Below, one piece after another: positions 1 through 8,161 of a stretch of 64,000 bases of DNA (position 1 is its first letter; each line of letters opens with the position of its first letter). Location of the stretch: contig DATKMQ010000167.1 in assembly GCA_035541755.1 (NCBI GenBank), positions 48,178-112,177 on the forward strand, read 5' to 3'. The notes under the pieces are model-generated. The model searched no databases and was not told the DNA's origin. It saw nothing but the letters and a program-made list of their open reading frames with translations. This DNA comes from Syntrophorhabdaceae bacterium (lineage in GTDB: Bacteria; Desulfobacterota; Syntrophorhabdia; Syntrophorhabdales; Syntrophorhabdaceae). The position numbers and the translations under genes were made by a program.

Positions 1-1047
1 CCCGATCACGCCGCCGATCAGAGAGAGTATCACGGCTTCCATGATGAACTGAAGCCTGATGTCCCACGTCTTGGCCCCGATGGCCATCCGTATGCCGATT
101 TCGCGGGTCCGTTCCGTCACCGAGACGAGCATGATATTCATAATCCCGATACCCCCCACAAGGAGCGACACGGATGCAATGGCGCCGAGCAGGAGCGTCA
201 TGACCTTTGTAGACTGTTCTGCAGCCTGCATGAGTTGGGTCAGGTTTCTCACCGAGAAATCATCATCTTTCTTTGCGCCGATGTGGTGTCTTTGCCTTAA
301 CAGGTCTGTGATCTGCTTCTCACCCGAATCGAGGTCATCGGCGCTTTTCGCCTTGACCATGATCTGTCTCACCGAACCGGCAAAAACGGTGCCGAAGAGT
401 TTCTTCTGTGCTGTGGTCACCGGTACGAAGACCGTATCATCCTGGTCCTGTCCCATAACCGACTGCCCTTTGACCGCCATAACGCCGATCACCCTGAAAG
501 GGACCTTTTTTATCCTGATGATCTGATCGATCGGATCGATGCCGCCGAAAAGGTTATCGACAACAGTCTGTCCGAGAATGGCCACCTTGGTTGCGCTTCT
601 GATGTCTTCGTCGGTAAAGGCCCTGCCCGAGCCCACAGGCCAATCGCGCACGCTCACAACACCCGGTGACGTTCCATAAACACCGGTAGACCAGTTAAGG
701 TTTCCGTACACGATCTGGGCCACCCCGTTCTGGATGGGCGCCACGTCCTGGACTGACGGGCACTCTTTCTGGATAGCGTCCGCATCATTGAGGGTGAGTG
801 TGGGCTGGCTCCCGAAGCCCATCCTGAGCCCTCCCGACGTCTGGCTGCCGGGCAGCACGATGAGCAGGTTGCTCCCCATTGATGCCATCTGTTCCGATAT
901 CTGACGGCTTGCCCCGGTACCTACCGCGAGCATAGCGATGACCGCCCCTACCCCGATGATAATGCCGAGCATGGTGAGGGCGGAGCGCATCTTGTTCACC
1001 CGCAGGGCACGAAGCGCTATCTGTACGGTCCAGGGAATACTGATCAT
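1..1047 (-). CDS. macB: MacB-type ABC transporter permease, 3' end cut by window edge
   Basis: Reading leftward from an ATG at 1047, the frame stays open to base 1, so about 349 residues of the N-terminal part are present and the C-terminus lies outside the window. Visible features are an N-terminal transmembrane segment (about residues 20-42, ending in an IIGVGAVIAML-like stretch), a long extracytoplasmic MacB-PCD domain, and the start of the FtsX-like membrane core with the typical GGIGIMNIMLVSVTERTREIG-like signature near residue 310. The start overlaps the stop of the upstream ATPase gene as ATGA, indicating translational coupling. In MacAB-TolC systems this subunit is a mechanotransmitter exporting peptides, macrolides or siderophore-like molecules. 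The cargo cannot be deduced here. Confidence 0.9.
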   Translation of the reverse strand, partial: MISIPWTVQIALRALRVNKMRSALTMLGIIIGVGAVIAMLAVGTGASRQISEQMASMGSNLLIVLPGSQTSGGLRMGFGSQPTLTLNDADAIQKECPSVQDVAPIQNGVAQIVYGNLNWSTGVYGTSPGVVSVRDWPVGSGRAFTDEDIRSATKVAILGQTVVDNLFGGIDPIDQIIRIKKVPFRVIGVMAVKGQSVMGQDQDDTVFVPVTTAQKKLFGTVFAGSVRQIMVKAKSADDLDSGEKQITDLLRQRHHIGAKKDDDFSVRNLTQLMQAAEQSTKVMTLLLGAIASVSLLVGGIGIMNIMLVSVTERTREIGIRMAIGAKTWDIRLQFIMEAVILSLIGGVIG

Positions 1048-1763
1048 TTTCTTACCTCACCTCGCATGCCTTTGTCGTCTGCCGTGGCCATGTCGCTCAC
1101 CACATTTCCGTCGAGAAACCGTATGATGCGCCGGCTGTAGGCGGCTATGTCCGGTTCATGTGTCACGAGGATGACGGTGATTCCCGATTCATTGTTCAGC
1201 TTTTGAAAAAGCTCCATAATTTCTATGCTTGTGTGGGTATCCAGGTTTCCTGTAGGCTCGTCCGCCAGGATGATGGGCACCTCGTTGACTATGGCGCGCG
1301 CTATGGCCACCCGCTGCTGCTGGCCTCCCGATAGCTGGTTGGGATGGTGGTCTTCCCTGCCCTCGAGCCCCACCGTCTTTAATGCGGCGCGTGCCTTCTG
1401 TCTTCGGTCTTTGGCGGGGACCCCGCTGTACAACATGGGAAGTTCCACATTCTCGAGCGCCGAGGTCCTGGATAAGAGGTTAAATCCCTGAAAAACAAAA
1501 CCAACTTTCTGGTTGCGTATATGGGCGAGTTCATCCCGTGTCAATTGCCCTACGTCAATGCCTTCGAGGAGGTATTGGCCGCCAGTGGGTATGTCCAGAC
1601 AGCCGATGATATTCATGAAGGTGGATTTGCCCGATCCTGAGGGTCCCATTATGGCCAGGAACTCTTTTTCCTCGATGTCCACGATAACCTTATCCAGGGC
1701 CCTCAGTTCGATATCGCCCAGCTGATAGATCTTCGAGATGTTCTTTACTTCGATGAGCTTCAT
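1044..1763 (-). CDS. MacB-type ABC transporter ATP-binding protein
   Basis: A 239-residue ATPase of the LolD/MacB class. Walker A is GPSGSGKST near residue 40, the signature [14 protein letters not shown] near residue 144, and Walker [12 protein letters not shown] near residue 165, with the NLD variant typical of export-type MacB/LolD/FtsE ATPases. ATPase and permease are separate genes here, unlike the fused E. coli MacB. Its ATG overlaps the stop of the adaptor gene (TAATG) and its stop overlaps the permease start (ATGA), so efflux genes are coupled in the order tolC-like, macA-like, ATPase, permease. Confidence 0.93.
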   Translation of the reverse strand: MKLIEVKNISKIYQLGDIELRALDKVIVDIEEKEFLAIMGPSGSGKSTFMNIIGCLDIPTGGQYLLEGIDVGQLTRDELAHIRNQKVGFVFQGFNLLSRTSALENVELPMLYSGVPAKDRRQKARAALKTVGLEGREDHHPNQLSGGQQQRVAIARAIVNEVPIILADEPTGNLDTHTSIEIMELFQKLNNESGITVILVTHEPDIAAYSRRIIRFLDGNVVSDMATADDKGMRGEVRK

Positions 1764-3067
1764 TATCTGATGAACCTCGGTGGGGGAGGCGTGGAGTTGC
1801 CGTTGGTCTTGGCAGCCGTCTTGCTTACCGATTCGACAATCACCTGCTGCCCCTCGGTCACGTCTCCCGATGTAATCTCCGTCATGGATCCGTCGCTTAT
1901 ACCTATGGTTACCATGCTCCGTCTCGGCTTGCCGTTTTCCAATAGATAGATTGCATAGCTTTTTTGTGCGGGCTGGCTCGCTTCCTTGGTCATCTGTGGG
2001 GGATCAGAGCGACCATCACCTTTTCCCCCATCCCTACCCTTACCGCTTTTGTCTGACGTCCCCTGTGACCTGCTCACGGCCTTATCGTTAGCAGGCTTCG
2101 TCGGGGTTGTGCCGTCTTTTTCGGATGGCCTATACCTTAACGCCACGTTCGGGATTTTGAGGATCCCATCCTTGCTCGCAACGATTACGGAAACATTTGC
2201 CGTCATGCCGGGCATGAGTCTCAAATCGTTGTTGTCCACCTTGATCACTACATCGTAGGTGACAACATTCTGAACCGTAATAGGCGCTATGCGTATCTGA
2301 TCCACTATGCCGCGAAAGGTATTGTCCGGGTACGCATCGACCGTAAACTCCACATTCTGGCCTACCCTTATTTTTCCCACGTCGGCTTCATCTATGTTCG
2401 TATCGATCTGCATCTTCGTAAGGTCCTGGGCGATCGTGAAAAGTGTGGGGGTCTGAAAGCTCGCTGCAACCGTCTGCCCCACATCCACGGCCCTGGATAC
2501 AACCACGCCGTCCACGGGCGACATGATCTTGGTGTATCTCAAGTTGGTCTCAGCGTAACGCAGGGCTGCTTCATTCTGAGATACCTGGGCGAAAGCCGCG
2601 CTTAACAGGGCATCGTTTGAGTCATAAGTTGCCTCTGATGTATCAAGGTCCGCTCTGGCGATCAGGTCCTTTGCAAAGAGTTGTCTGTTACGGTCCCTGG
2701 TCCTTTTGGAATCGGTCTGCGTTGCTTTTGCCTTGGCCACGTTCGCCTGTGCCGCCAGCAAATTGGCCTTGGCCTGGTCCACTTGCGCTTGAAAAGTTGC
2801 AGGATCGATCTCCGCTATGATCTGTCCTTTCTTCACCCTCGAGTTGAAATCCACGTGGAGTTGTTTGATGGTCCCCGAAGCCTGAGTACCCACAAGCACG
2901 GTGGTCACGGCATTCATGGTGCCGGTCGCTGTTACAGTGGCCTTAAGCGAGCCGCTCTGAATGGCGACAGTTTTGAATTTTACCCCGTTATCCTTGCTGC
3001 GAAGAAAGATGAACAAACCCATACCGACGAGTACGAGGCAGGCTGCTGCAATCACTATTTTCTTCAT
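1763..3067 (-). CDS. macA: MacA-like periplasmic adaptor (membrane fusion protein)
   Basis: A 434-residue protein with an N-terminal membrane anchor (residues 4-22, VIAAACLVLVGMGLFIF), a barrel-sandwich/lipoyl half motif, an alpha-helical hairpin rich in Ala/Gln/Lys (about 95-165), the second lipoyl half (SPVDGVVVSRAVDVGQTV, about 183-200) and beta-barrel and membrane-proximal domains. A low-complexity linker rich in Lys, Gly, Asp and Ser (about 325-365) interrupts the C-terminal part and is longer than in usual MacA proteins. It bridges the inner-membrane MacB and the outer-membrane channel. It overlaps its neighbours by 1 bp on each side (TAATG), showing one transcription unit. Confidence 0.9.
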   Translation of the reverse strand: MKKIVIAAACLVLVGMGLFIFLRSKDNGVKFKTVAIQSGSLKATVTATGTMNAVTTVLVGTQASGTIKQLHVDFNSRVKKGQIIAEIDPATFQAQVDQAKANLLAAQANVAKAKATQTDSKRTRDRNRQLFAKDLIARADLDTSEATYDSNDALLSAAFAQVSQNEAALRYAETNLRYTKIMSPVDGVVVSRAVDVGQTVAASFQTPTLFTIAQDLTKMQIDTNIDEADVGKIRVGQNVEFTVDAYPDNTFRGIVDQIRIAPITVQNVVTYDVVIKVDNNDLRLMPGMTANVSVIVASKDGILKIPNVALRYRPSEKDGTTPTKPANDKAVSRSQGTSDKSGKGRDGGKGDGRSDPPQMTKEASQPAQKSYAIYLLENGKPRRSMVTIGISDGSMTEITSGDVTEGQQVIVESVSKTAAKTNGNSTPPPPRFIR

Positions 3068-4437
3068 TATCTTACCCCTATTGCTTTTTCAATGGTTGCC
3101 TGGGCATTCTTACAATCCGTGAGTGCCTGCGTGTACGCCACCTGGGCATTGCTCAAGTTGACGAGCGCGTCGGTCACCTCCAGGGGACTGCCCACACCGG
3201 CCTGATATCTCCCCGTGGCAAGATCGACATTTTCTGTGGCCTGTTTCACCGTAAGCTCCGATGTGCCGATTCTTTCCTCCGCTTCCCGAAGGGTGAGGTA
3301 TCCTTGCTGCACCTGGGAGTATATGTCGAGCCGAAGCGACTGCTCGTTGGCCTTGAGAGCATCGTAATTGGCCTGCGCCTGGGCTACCTGGTATTTGGTG
3401 TAGAATCCGGTAAACAAAGGAACGGAGAGATTTACCCCGTAGCTCCAGTTGTCGGTCAAGGGAAAATTGGTGCCGGAGTAATTGTAGTTCGCATTTCCGC
3501 TCAGCACCGGGAGGTATCCCTTGCGGGCGAGATCAATCGATGCCTTGGCCGCCTCCCCTTTCTTTATGAGAGACTGGAGATCGGACCTCTGGGCGTAAAC
3601 CCTGGAGAGGGCATCCTCAAAGGCAAGTCCATACTTTACGTAGAAGAGATTGTCCTTAAGAGTATACTCAGGCGAACCTGATATTCCCATGGCATTGTTC
3701 AGAGTGACCCGGGAGAGCCTGATTTGATTCTCTGCCTTGATAAGGTTGAGTCGCGCATTGCTTAAGTCGACCTCAGCTTTCGTTACGTCGATCCGTGCTC
3801 TCGTTCCCACATTATAAAAACCCTGGGCTTGATCGAGGTGCTGCTGGAATTGCTTGACCGATTCGGCGGCCACGTCCCTGTTTCTTTGGGCTTGGAGCAC
3901 ATTGTAGAACGCCTGCTTCACGTTAAACACGACCGTGTCCAGAAGGTTATTCAGATCGAAACGTGACGACTCTGTGTTCAAACTGCTGATAGTCACCTGC
4001 GTGGGCGTCTTTCCGAAATCGAAGATTGTCTGGTTTAAACCCACAGTGCTCGTATATTGATCGTATTTCCCCGGGGTGTCGATGCCCGAGTTGTTTGCGC
4101 CCGGGTAGATCTTGCTATAGGAGCCGGATGCGGCGATCTGCGGGTAGTAGTTTGCTTGAGCCTGCCCAATGGTAGCCTCGTTGGCTTTGACCGTGAACCG
4201 CCCTGCAAGTATGCTTGGTTGAATCCTAAGCGCAGTGTCGATTGCCTGCTCTAACGTCAGTTCTGTCCCGGGGGTGATCGCCTGCGCGGATGCCGGCAGA
4301 GGCAACAAAAGAAAGAGCAAAAGCAGGAAGGCTAATAGCGTCCCGAGTTGCCGGGAAAATTGCGACACATCTTTGATTCCCGACTGACTGTTTGGATTTA
4401 GTGGACTCGTGCGAAGGCATGTGAGATCTGACCGCAT
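3067..4437 (-). CDS. TolC-family outer membrane efflux protein
   Basis: The chosen start is the ATG at 4437, preceded by GGGAGAG. An in-frame ATG at 4566 would lie upstream of the predicted sigma-54 transcription start. The protein is 456 residues with a signal peptide (hydrophobic run ending LLPLPASAQA, about residues 30-52) and two OEP repeats, each with long coiled-coil helices (NIRxAKAExxLxNARLNL-like and QVxYTQALTDCKNAQATIEKAIG-like ends). It forms the trimeric channel of the tripartite pump. It is the first gene of the efflux operon, followed directly by macA, the ATPase and the permease. Confidence 0.92.
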   Translation of the reverse strand: MRSDLTCLRTSPLNPNSQSGIKDVSQFSRQLGTLLAFLLLLFLLLPLPASAQAITPGTELTLEQAIDTALRIQPSILAGRFTVKANEATIGQAQANYYPQIAASGSYSKIYPGANNSGIDTPGKYDQYTSTVGLNQTIFDFGKTPTQVTISSLNTESSRFDLNNLLDTVVFNVKQAFYNVLQAQRNRDVAAESVKQFQQHLDQAQGFYNVGTRARIDVTKAEVDLSNARLNLIKAENQIRLSRVTLNNAMGISGSPEYTLKDNLFYVKYGLAFEDALSRVYAQRSDLQSLIKKGEAAKASIDLARKGYLPVLSGNANYNYSGTNFPLTDNWSYGVNLSVPLFTGFYTKYQVAQAQANYDALKANEQSLRLDIYSQVQQGYLTLREAEERIGTSELTVKQATENVDLATGRYQAGVGSPLEVTDALVNLSNAQVAYTQALTDCKNAQATIEKAIGVR

Positions 4438-4545
4438 AGTCTCTCCCTTAAAGAGTGGCTTAACGCGAAGTAACGGCGTATATGAGTTGCCAAGGTTACA
4501 TAACGGAAAAATATGAATAGGTTTTACCACAATGTAGACCTTTTT

Positions 4546-4561
4546 TGCAATCATTGTGCCA
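4546..4561 (-). promoter_or_regulatory. Sigma-54 (RpoN) -24/-12 promoter of the efflux operon
   Basis: On the minus strand the sequence reads TGGCACAATGATTGCA. This gives the invariant GG at -24 and GC at -12 with exactly ten bases between them, an excellent match to the TGGCAC-N5-TTGCA consensus. Transcription would start near 4535, leaving a leader of about 98 nt before the tolC-like ATG at 4437. Such promoters need an AAA+ enhancer-binding activator; none is encoded in this window. Confidence 0.75.
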
Positions 4562-4651
4562 GTCACATATCGCGGGTAAGACGTCTGTTTACGCGCCTTG
4601 ATTTCTCATAGGGTGATATGCGTTTCGACAAAAAAGTCTATTATGAATCCC

Positions 4652-4737
4652 TGTCGCGACAATCTTGTCGAATACGCTCCGGATACAACTGGTGAAAGCG
4701 GTCTTGAAGACGATGGGTCATGAGTCGCTTTCAAGAC
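4652..4737. promoter_or_regulatory. Cluster of inverted repeats upstream of the sigma-54 promoter (possible enhancer sites)
   Basis: Two elements are visible. The first is the palindrome TGTCGCGACA (4652-4661), flowing into CGACAA-TC-TTGTCG. The second is a nested pair, GAAAGCG/CGCTTTC and GTCTTGAA (4701-4708)/TTCAAGAC (4730-4737). They lie about 100-190 bp upstream of the -12 element, the usual place for binding of a sigma-54 activator. The assignment is inferred from position and symmetry only. They could instead be operators of the divergent Crp/Fnr gene. Confidence 0.4.
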
Positions 4738-4793
4738 ATCCCTGAAACACCGATGACCAGCCTTGTCGTTGGCTGGACTCGCTATTTTACGGT

Positions 4794-4824
4794 TTGACAA
4801 GGAAGAATTTTTATAGTATCTAAT
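4794..4824 (+). promoter_or_regulatory. Putative sigma-70 promoter of the Crp/Fnr-family gene
   Basis: A perfect -35 TTGACA (4794-4799) is followed by TCTAAT at 4819-4824 (19 bp spacer, long) or TATCTA at 4817-4822 (17 bp spacer, weaker hexamer). The start of transcription would fall near 4830, only about 10 nt before the TTG at 4840. That favours the ATG at 4864 as the start of the gene. Confidence 0.45.
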
Positions 4825-4863
4825 ACCTCTCGGGAACCCTTGGACAATCTCAAGACATATGAT

Positions 4864-5556
4864 ATGAAAGCACAGGAGCAAATCAGGCTGGATGTGCTTA
4901 AGAGAAGCCGGCTGTTTGGAGGTCTCTTGCCGGCGGAGCTTAAGGATTTGATCGTCTATTCAACTTCAGTGCGCTACGACAAGGGGGCTTCGATCTTCAA
5001 GGAAGGGGATCGCGCGGACTTCTTTTATGCGGTTCAGGAGGGTCTGGTAAAACTTTACAAAGGGACCTTCTCAGGCAAGCATTTTACTTTCACCGTGGCA
5101 GGTCCAAGCGATACGTTGAATGCCACAGCGGTGTCAGGGGACAACTACTTCATGTCGGCCCAGGCATTAAACGAAGTTGTTCTGCTTAGGATCGGACGAA
5201 CGCCTTATCTCGCTTTTTTATCCAAGCATCACACGGTTGCCCTTGAGCTTATCGCAATGCTCGCGCGTCGCCTCAACAGGGAATGTGACAGGGTTGTCGG
5301 GCTCCTGGGAGAGGACGTAGAACATCGACTCCTTATCTCCCTTTTCACGCTCGCACGAAAATTCGGCACCAGCCTGTCTCTGACCAGGGAAGAGCTCGCC
5401 AGCTGCGCGGGAACAACCACAGAAACCGCAATCAGGGTCCTCTCACGTCTCAAGAAACAGGGGATCATCAGTGGCACGGCCGAGAGGGGAGGCATAATTA
5501 TTACAGACCTCACTAAACTGCAAAAGCTAGTAGCAGAAAATGAGGGCTGGATTTAG
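4864..5556 (+). CDS. Crp/Fnr-family transcriptional regulator
   Basis: A 230-residue protein (an in-frame TTG at 4840 would add eight residues). The N-terminal cyclic-nucleotide-binding-type beta roll covers about residues 10-125, followed by a long dimerisation helix (LELIAMLARRLNRECDRVVG) and a C-terminal winged helix-turn-helix. The recognition helix reads TTTETAIRVLSRL, with Glu and Arg at the positions of FNR Glu209 and Arg213 and Ile replacing Ser212. Only two cysteines are present, so an FNR-type 4Fe-4S cluster is unlikely and the signal is unknown. It is the only CRP-type protein in the window and the likely reader of the ATGAT-N4-ATCAT boxes; that link is inference. Confidence 0.88.
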   Translation: MKAQEQIRLDVLKRSRLFGGLLPAELKDLIVYSTSVRYDKGASIFKEGDRADFFYAVQEGLVKLYKGTFSGKHFTFTVAGPSDTLNATAVSGDNYFMSAQALNEVVLLRIGRTPYLAFLSKHHTVALELIAMLARRLNRECDRVVGLLGEDVEHRLLISLFTLARKFGTSLSLTREELASCAGTTTETAIRVLSRLKKQGIISGTAERGGIIITDLTKLQKLVAENEGWI

Positions 5557-5566
5557 ACCGCTTTCG

Positions 5567-5998
5567 CTACTCCTCTTTTTTCACGTACGAACCCATAGGC
5601 GCCGTCGTAAAATGAAGGATCGGCCGTTTGATCTGTCTCACCCAATAAGGGCAGTGGCTCAAGCCCCTGGGCACGAAAATGAGACAGCTTTTCGTGACGA
5701 AATGCTGTTCTCCTCCGAGCCAGATCTCCACCTCTGCCCCAAGATCATGTATATCCTCGGGATTTGTCCCGAAAAAGGCGATGACCTCGTCGTACTCATG
5801 CGTATGAGAAGGCGGAGGTACATGCGCATCCGACTCCTTCAGATACCATGCCGCGGACAGATAGAACGCGCCGTTCACAACGGAATCGTCCAGGAAAAGT
5901 AGCCTTGCTCTTGATTTATCTGCACTTTCGGGGCCCCCGTAGCCTTTGGGGACTTTCAGGTCTGTCACGATATGCTTGCCGTATTTAGTATCATCCAT
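5567..5998 (-). CDS. Cupin-fold protein, paralog A
   Basis: A 143-residue single-domain protein preceded by GGAGA. The cupin metal motif is recognisable as PPPSHTHEYDEVIAFFGT (about residues 61-78), with His/His/Glu-type ligands, and a second half around VPRGLSHCP. It is the last gene of the ABC importer/reductase operon, 65 bp after the OYE-like gene. Paralogs sit at 19091 and 26957, all beginning with a YGKYIV-like segment and sharing DLGAEVEI and GLxHxP. Each lies within or next to a cluster with an OYE-like reductase, so a role on the same substrate is likely. No activity can be named. Confidence 0.75.
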   Translation of the reverse strand: MDDTKYGKHIVTDLKVPKGYGGPESADKSRARLLFLDDSVVNGAFYLSAAWYLKESDAHVPPPSHTHEYDEVIAFFGTNPEDIHDLGAEVEIWLGGEQHFVTKSCLIFVPRGLSHCPYWVRQIKRPILHFTTAPMGSYVKKEE

Positions 5999-6063
5999 GG
6001 CTCATCTCCGTCTTATTCTCTTTCTTGTTCACTTTTGTTCCATATTCTCTCGGTCTCGCGCGG

Positions 6064-8142
6064 TCAGATTGCACGACCTATACGGGCTCCGTCTGAGATC
6101 GCCCCGTGCATAAGCCCGAACTCCCTGCAGTCGCCTATTTGAAATACCACCATTCCATCCTTTTCCAGTGTTTTACAGAGGCCGTTGTCAGGCGAAAGCG
6201 GTAACGCCAGGATGATGCTATCGGCTTCAAGGACCTTGCGTGTGCCCTCCTTGGTCGTTACAACGAGGCCTTCGTCGGTTATCCTCTCATAGGTAACCCC
6301 CGCCATTCTGGTGACACCCACCTTGTCGCACCACATGAAAAAACGCAGGGGTGTCTGGAAGGGCAGCCCATCTCCCAAGGTTTCCGCTGTATCCACGATC
6401 GTCACCTGTCTACCACGCATCACAAGGAAATGAGCGAGCTGGCAGCCCTGGATGCCCCCGCCCATGATCACTACCCGTTTCCCGAGTGGCATAAAGACCT
6501 TTGTTAACCTGGAGAGAAGCCCGGGTCCTACAAACTTGAGGATACGCTTGAGCATTCGATGGAGGTTATCGCTCTTTACCACTTTCCGATTGTCGATGCC
6601 CGGTATGCCAGGGATAGCCGCCAATCCACCCGTGCCGAGAATCACGACATCAGGGTGCAGATTCTTGATCGTAGACAGGTCAGCTGATTCGCTAAGTCTC
6701 AGCACGACACCCGCTTTTCTCAACTGCCCTTCATAATAACGTATCGCGTTGAGAAGCGACTCAAGCTCTCGTTCCTTCACCGTAGCCGCAATAGGGACGA
6801 GTCCTCCGAGCCTTCCCGCCTTGTCACAGAGCGTCACCTCATGTCCTCTGAGCGCGGCCACACGAGCGGCCTCCATACCGGCGAGGCCCCCACCGATAAC
6901 TAACACCCGTTTCTTCTTCTCAGCAGGCGTGATCGCATACTCGCGTTCCTTGCCCGCTGCGGGGTTCATCCGGCATTTTTGCGGGTTATCACCCCTGCGT
7001 GAGTGGACGCAGTACCCGCATCCCGCACAGGGCACGATGTCGTCGAGTCTTCCGCTTTTCACCTTGTTCGGCAGCTCCGGGTCTGCTACGAGGCGTCTCG
7101 TCATGCCGATGAAGTCAAGCTTTCCCTGCCGCAAGGTCTCTTCTCCCAGCATCGGGTCCAGTCTGCCCGCACAAGCGACCGGCACTTTAACACCTCGCTT
7201 AATCGCCGCCGCGAGAGGCACAATAATCCCTTTTCCACCCTTGCTCAGATCGAGCAGCCCGAGATCGAGGTGTTTCGGCGGCTCAGGGAAGAGAAGGTGC
7301 TCGGGAAGGAGCATACTCAGGTAATCACCGTAGCCCGTGACCCTCACCTGAATAAGATCTGCACCCGCGGCTTCGATGAGCGGTGCCATTCCTTCCGCCT
7401 CCTCAAGGGTTGTGCCATTTGTGAGCCCGAACTCCACAGCGTTAATGTTGGTTGCGATGGGATAATCGCTCCCACAGAGTCTCTTCGCCTCCCGAATCGC
7501 TTCGCAATAAAATCTCGTCCGATTTTCCAGACTGTCGCATCCGTATTCATCGTGACGCCTGTTCCAGAAACGCGAGAGAAAACAGTTGATGAAATGGTAA
7601 TAGGAACCGTTGATTTCCACCCCGTCATAACCCGCTTTCTTGGCTCGCAGCGCTCCCTTGGCGAAGACCTCTACGAGTTCATGGATCTCAGGGATCGTAA
7701 GCTCGTGGCCCGGCACCCAGGCATCTCCCGGCAGGTCCTTTTCTTCGATGCGGGAGACGGCCACCCGCTCGGGATTACCCATGCCTTCGAATCTCTCAAG
7801 CCATGGCCCGGCGTGCATGAATTGGACAAAGACCGGACAGTCGTATTTATGTATCTCATCCACCATTCGGCTATGGTAGGGGATACAGCTGTCATCATGA
7901 AACCTGAACCCTTTGGGTATAAAATGAGTGCCTCTCGGCCATTCCACTCCACAGTTCTCGATTATGATAAGCCCGACACCGCCTCTGGCAAATGCCGAGT
8001 AGTATCCTGCCATCTCATCCGTCGGATTGCCGTCGAGCGCATAGCCGGAGCCCGCTGCTGTCTTGATGATCCGGTTCTTGGTTCTAAGACTCCCGATACG
8101 TCCCGGTTCCATGAGTCTATCGAAGCTTGTCATATCCGCCAT
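6064..8142 (-). CDS. Old-Yellow-Enzyme/2,4-dienoyl-CoA-reductase-like FMN/4Fe-4S/FAD oxidoreductase, paralog A
   Basis: 692 residues, starting at ATG 8142 behind AAAGGAG (an upstream in-frame ATG at 8202 lies inside the preceding gene). Residues 1-360 form an OYE-type TIM barrel for FMN. Cysteines at 372, 375, 378 and 390 (C-x2-C-x2-C-x11-C) would hold a 4Fe-4S cluster. Residues 410-690 are a FAD/NAD(P) module with GGGLAG (417-422) and a second GGGIQG. The layout equals FadH and trimethylamine dehydrogenase. The OYE catalytic His is replaced by Asn (VEINGS, about 175-180), as in the two paralogs. It probably reduces an activated C=C bond, electrons passing NAD(P)H-FAD-FeS-FMN. It lies 19 bp behind the flavoprotein gene. 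Confidence 0.88.
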   Translation of the reverse strand: MADMTSFDRLMEPGRIGSLRTKNRIIKTAAGSGYALDGNPTDEMAGYYSAFARGGVGLIIIENCGVEWPRGTHFIPKGFRFHDDSCIPYHSRMVDEIHKYDCPVFVQFMHAGPWLERFEGMGNPERVAVSRIEEKDLPGDAWVPGHELTIPEIHELVEVFAKGALRAKKAGYDGVEINGSYYHFINCFLSRFWNRRHDEYGCDSLENRTRFYCEAIREAKRLCGSDYPIATNINAVEFGLTNGTTLEEAEGMAPLIEAAGADLIQVRVTGYGDYLSMLLPEHLLFPEPPKHLDLGLLDLSKGGKGIIVPLAAAIKRGVKVPVACAGRLDPMLGEETLRQGKLDFIGMTRRLVADPELPNKVKSGRLDDIVPCAGCGYCVHSRRGDNPQKCRMNPAAGKEREYAITPAEKKKRVLVIGGGLAGMEAARVAALRGHEVTLCDKAGRLGGLVPIAATVKERELESLLNAIRYYEGQLRKAGVVLRLSESADLSTIKNLHPDVVILGTGGLAAIPGIPGIDNRKVVKSDNLHRMLKRILKFVGPGLLSRLTKVFMPLGKRVVIMGGGIQGCQLAHFLVMRGRQVTIVDTAETLGDGLPFQTPLRFFMWCDKVGVTRMAGVTYERITDEGLVVTTKEGTRKVLEADSIILALPLSPDNGLCKTLEKDGMVVFQIGDCREFGLMHGAISDGARIGRAI

Positions 8143-8161
8143 GTGAGATCTCCTTTCGTTT

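Noticed and set aside
4438..4566. 43-codon N-terminal extension of the TolC-like protein
   Set aside because: It would begin upstream of the predicted sigma-54 transcript start and precedes an otherwise normal signal peptide; the ATG at 4437 has a ribosome-binding site.
4606..4881. 91-codon minus-strand frame between the efflux and Crp/Fnr genes
   Set aside because: It covers the promoter and inverted-repeat region, overlaps the start of the Crp/Fnr gene and shows no protein features.
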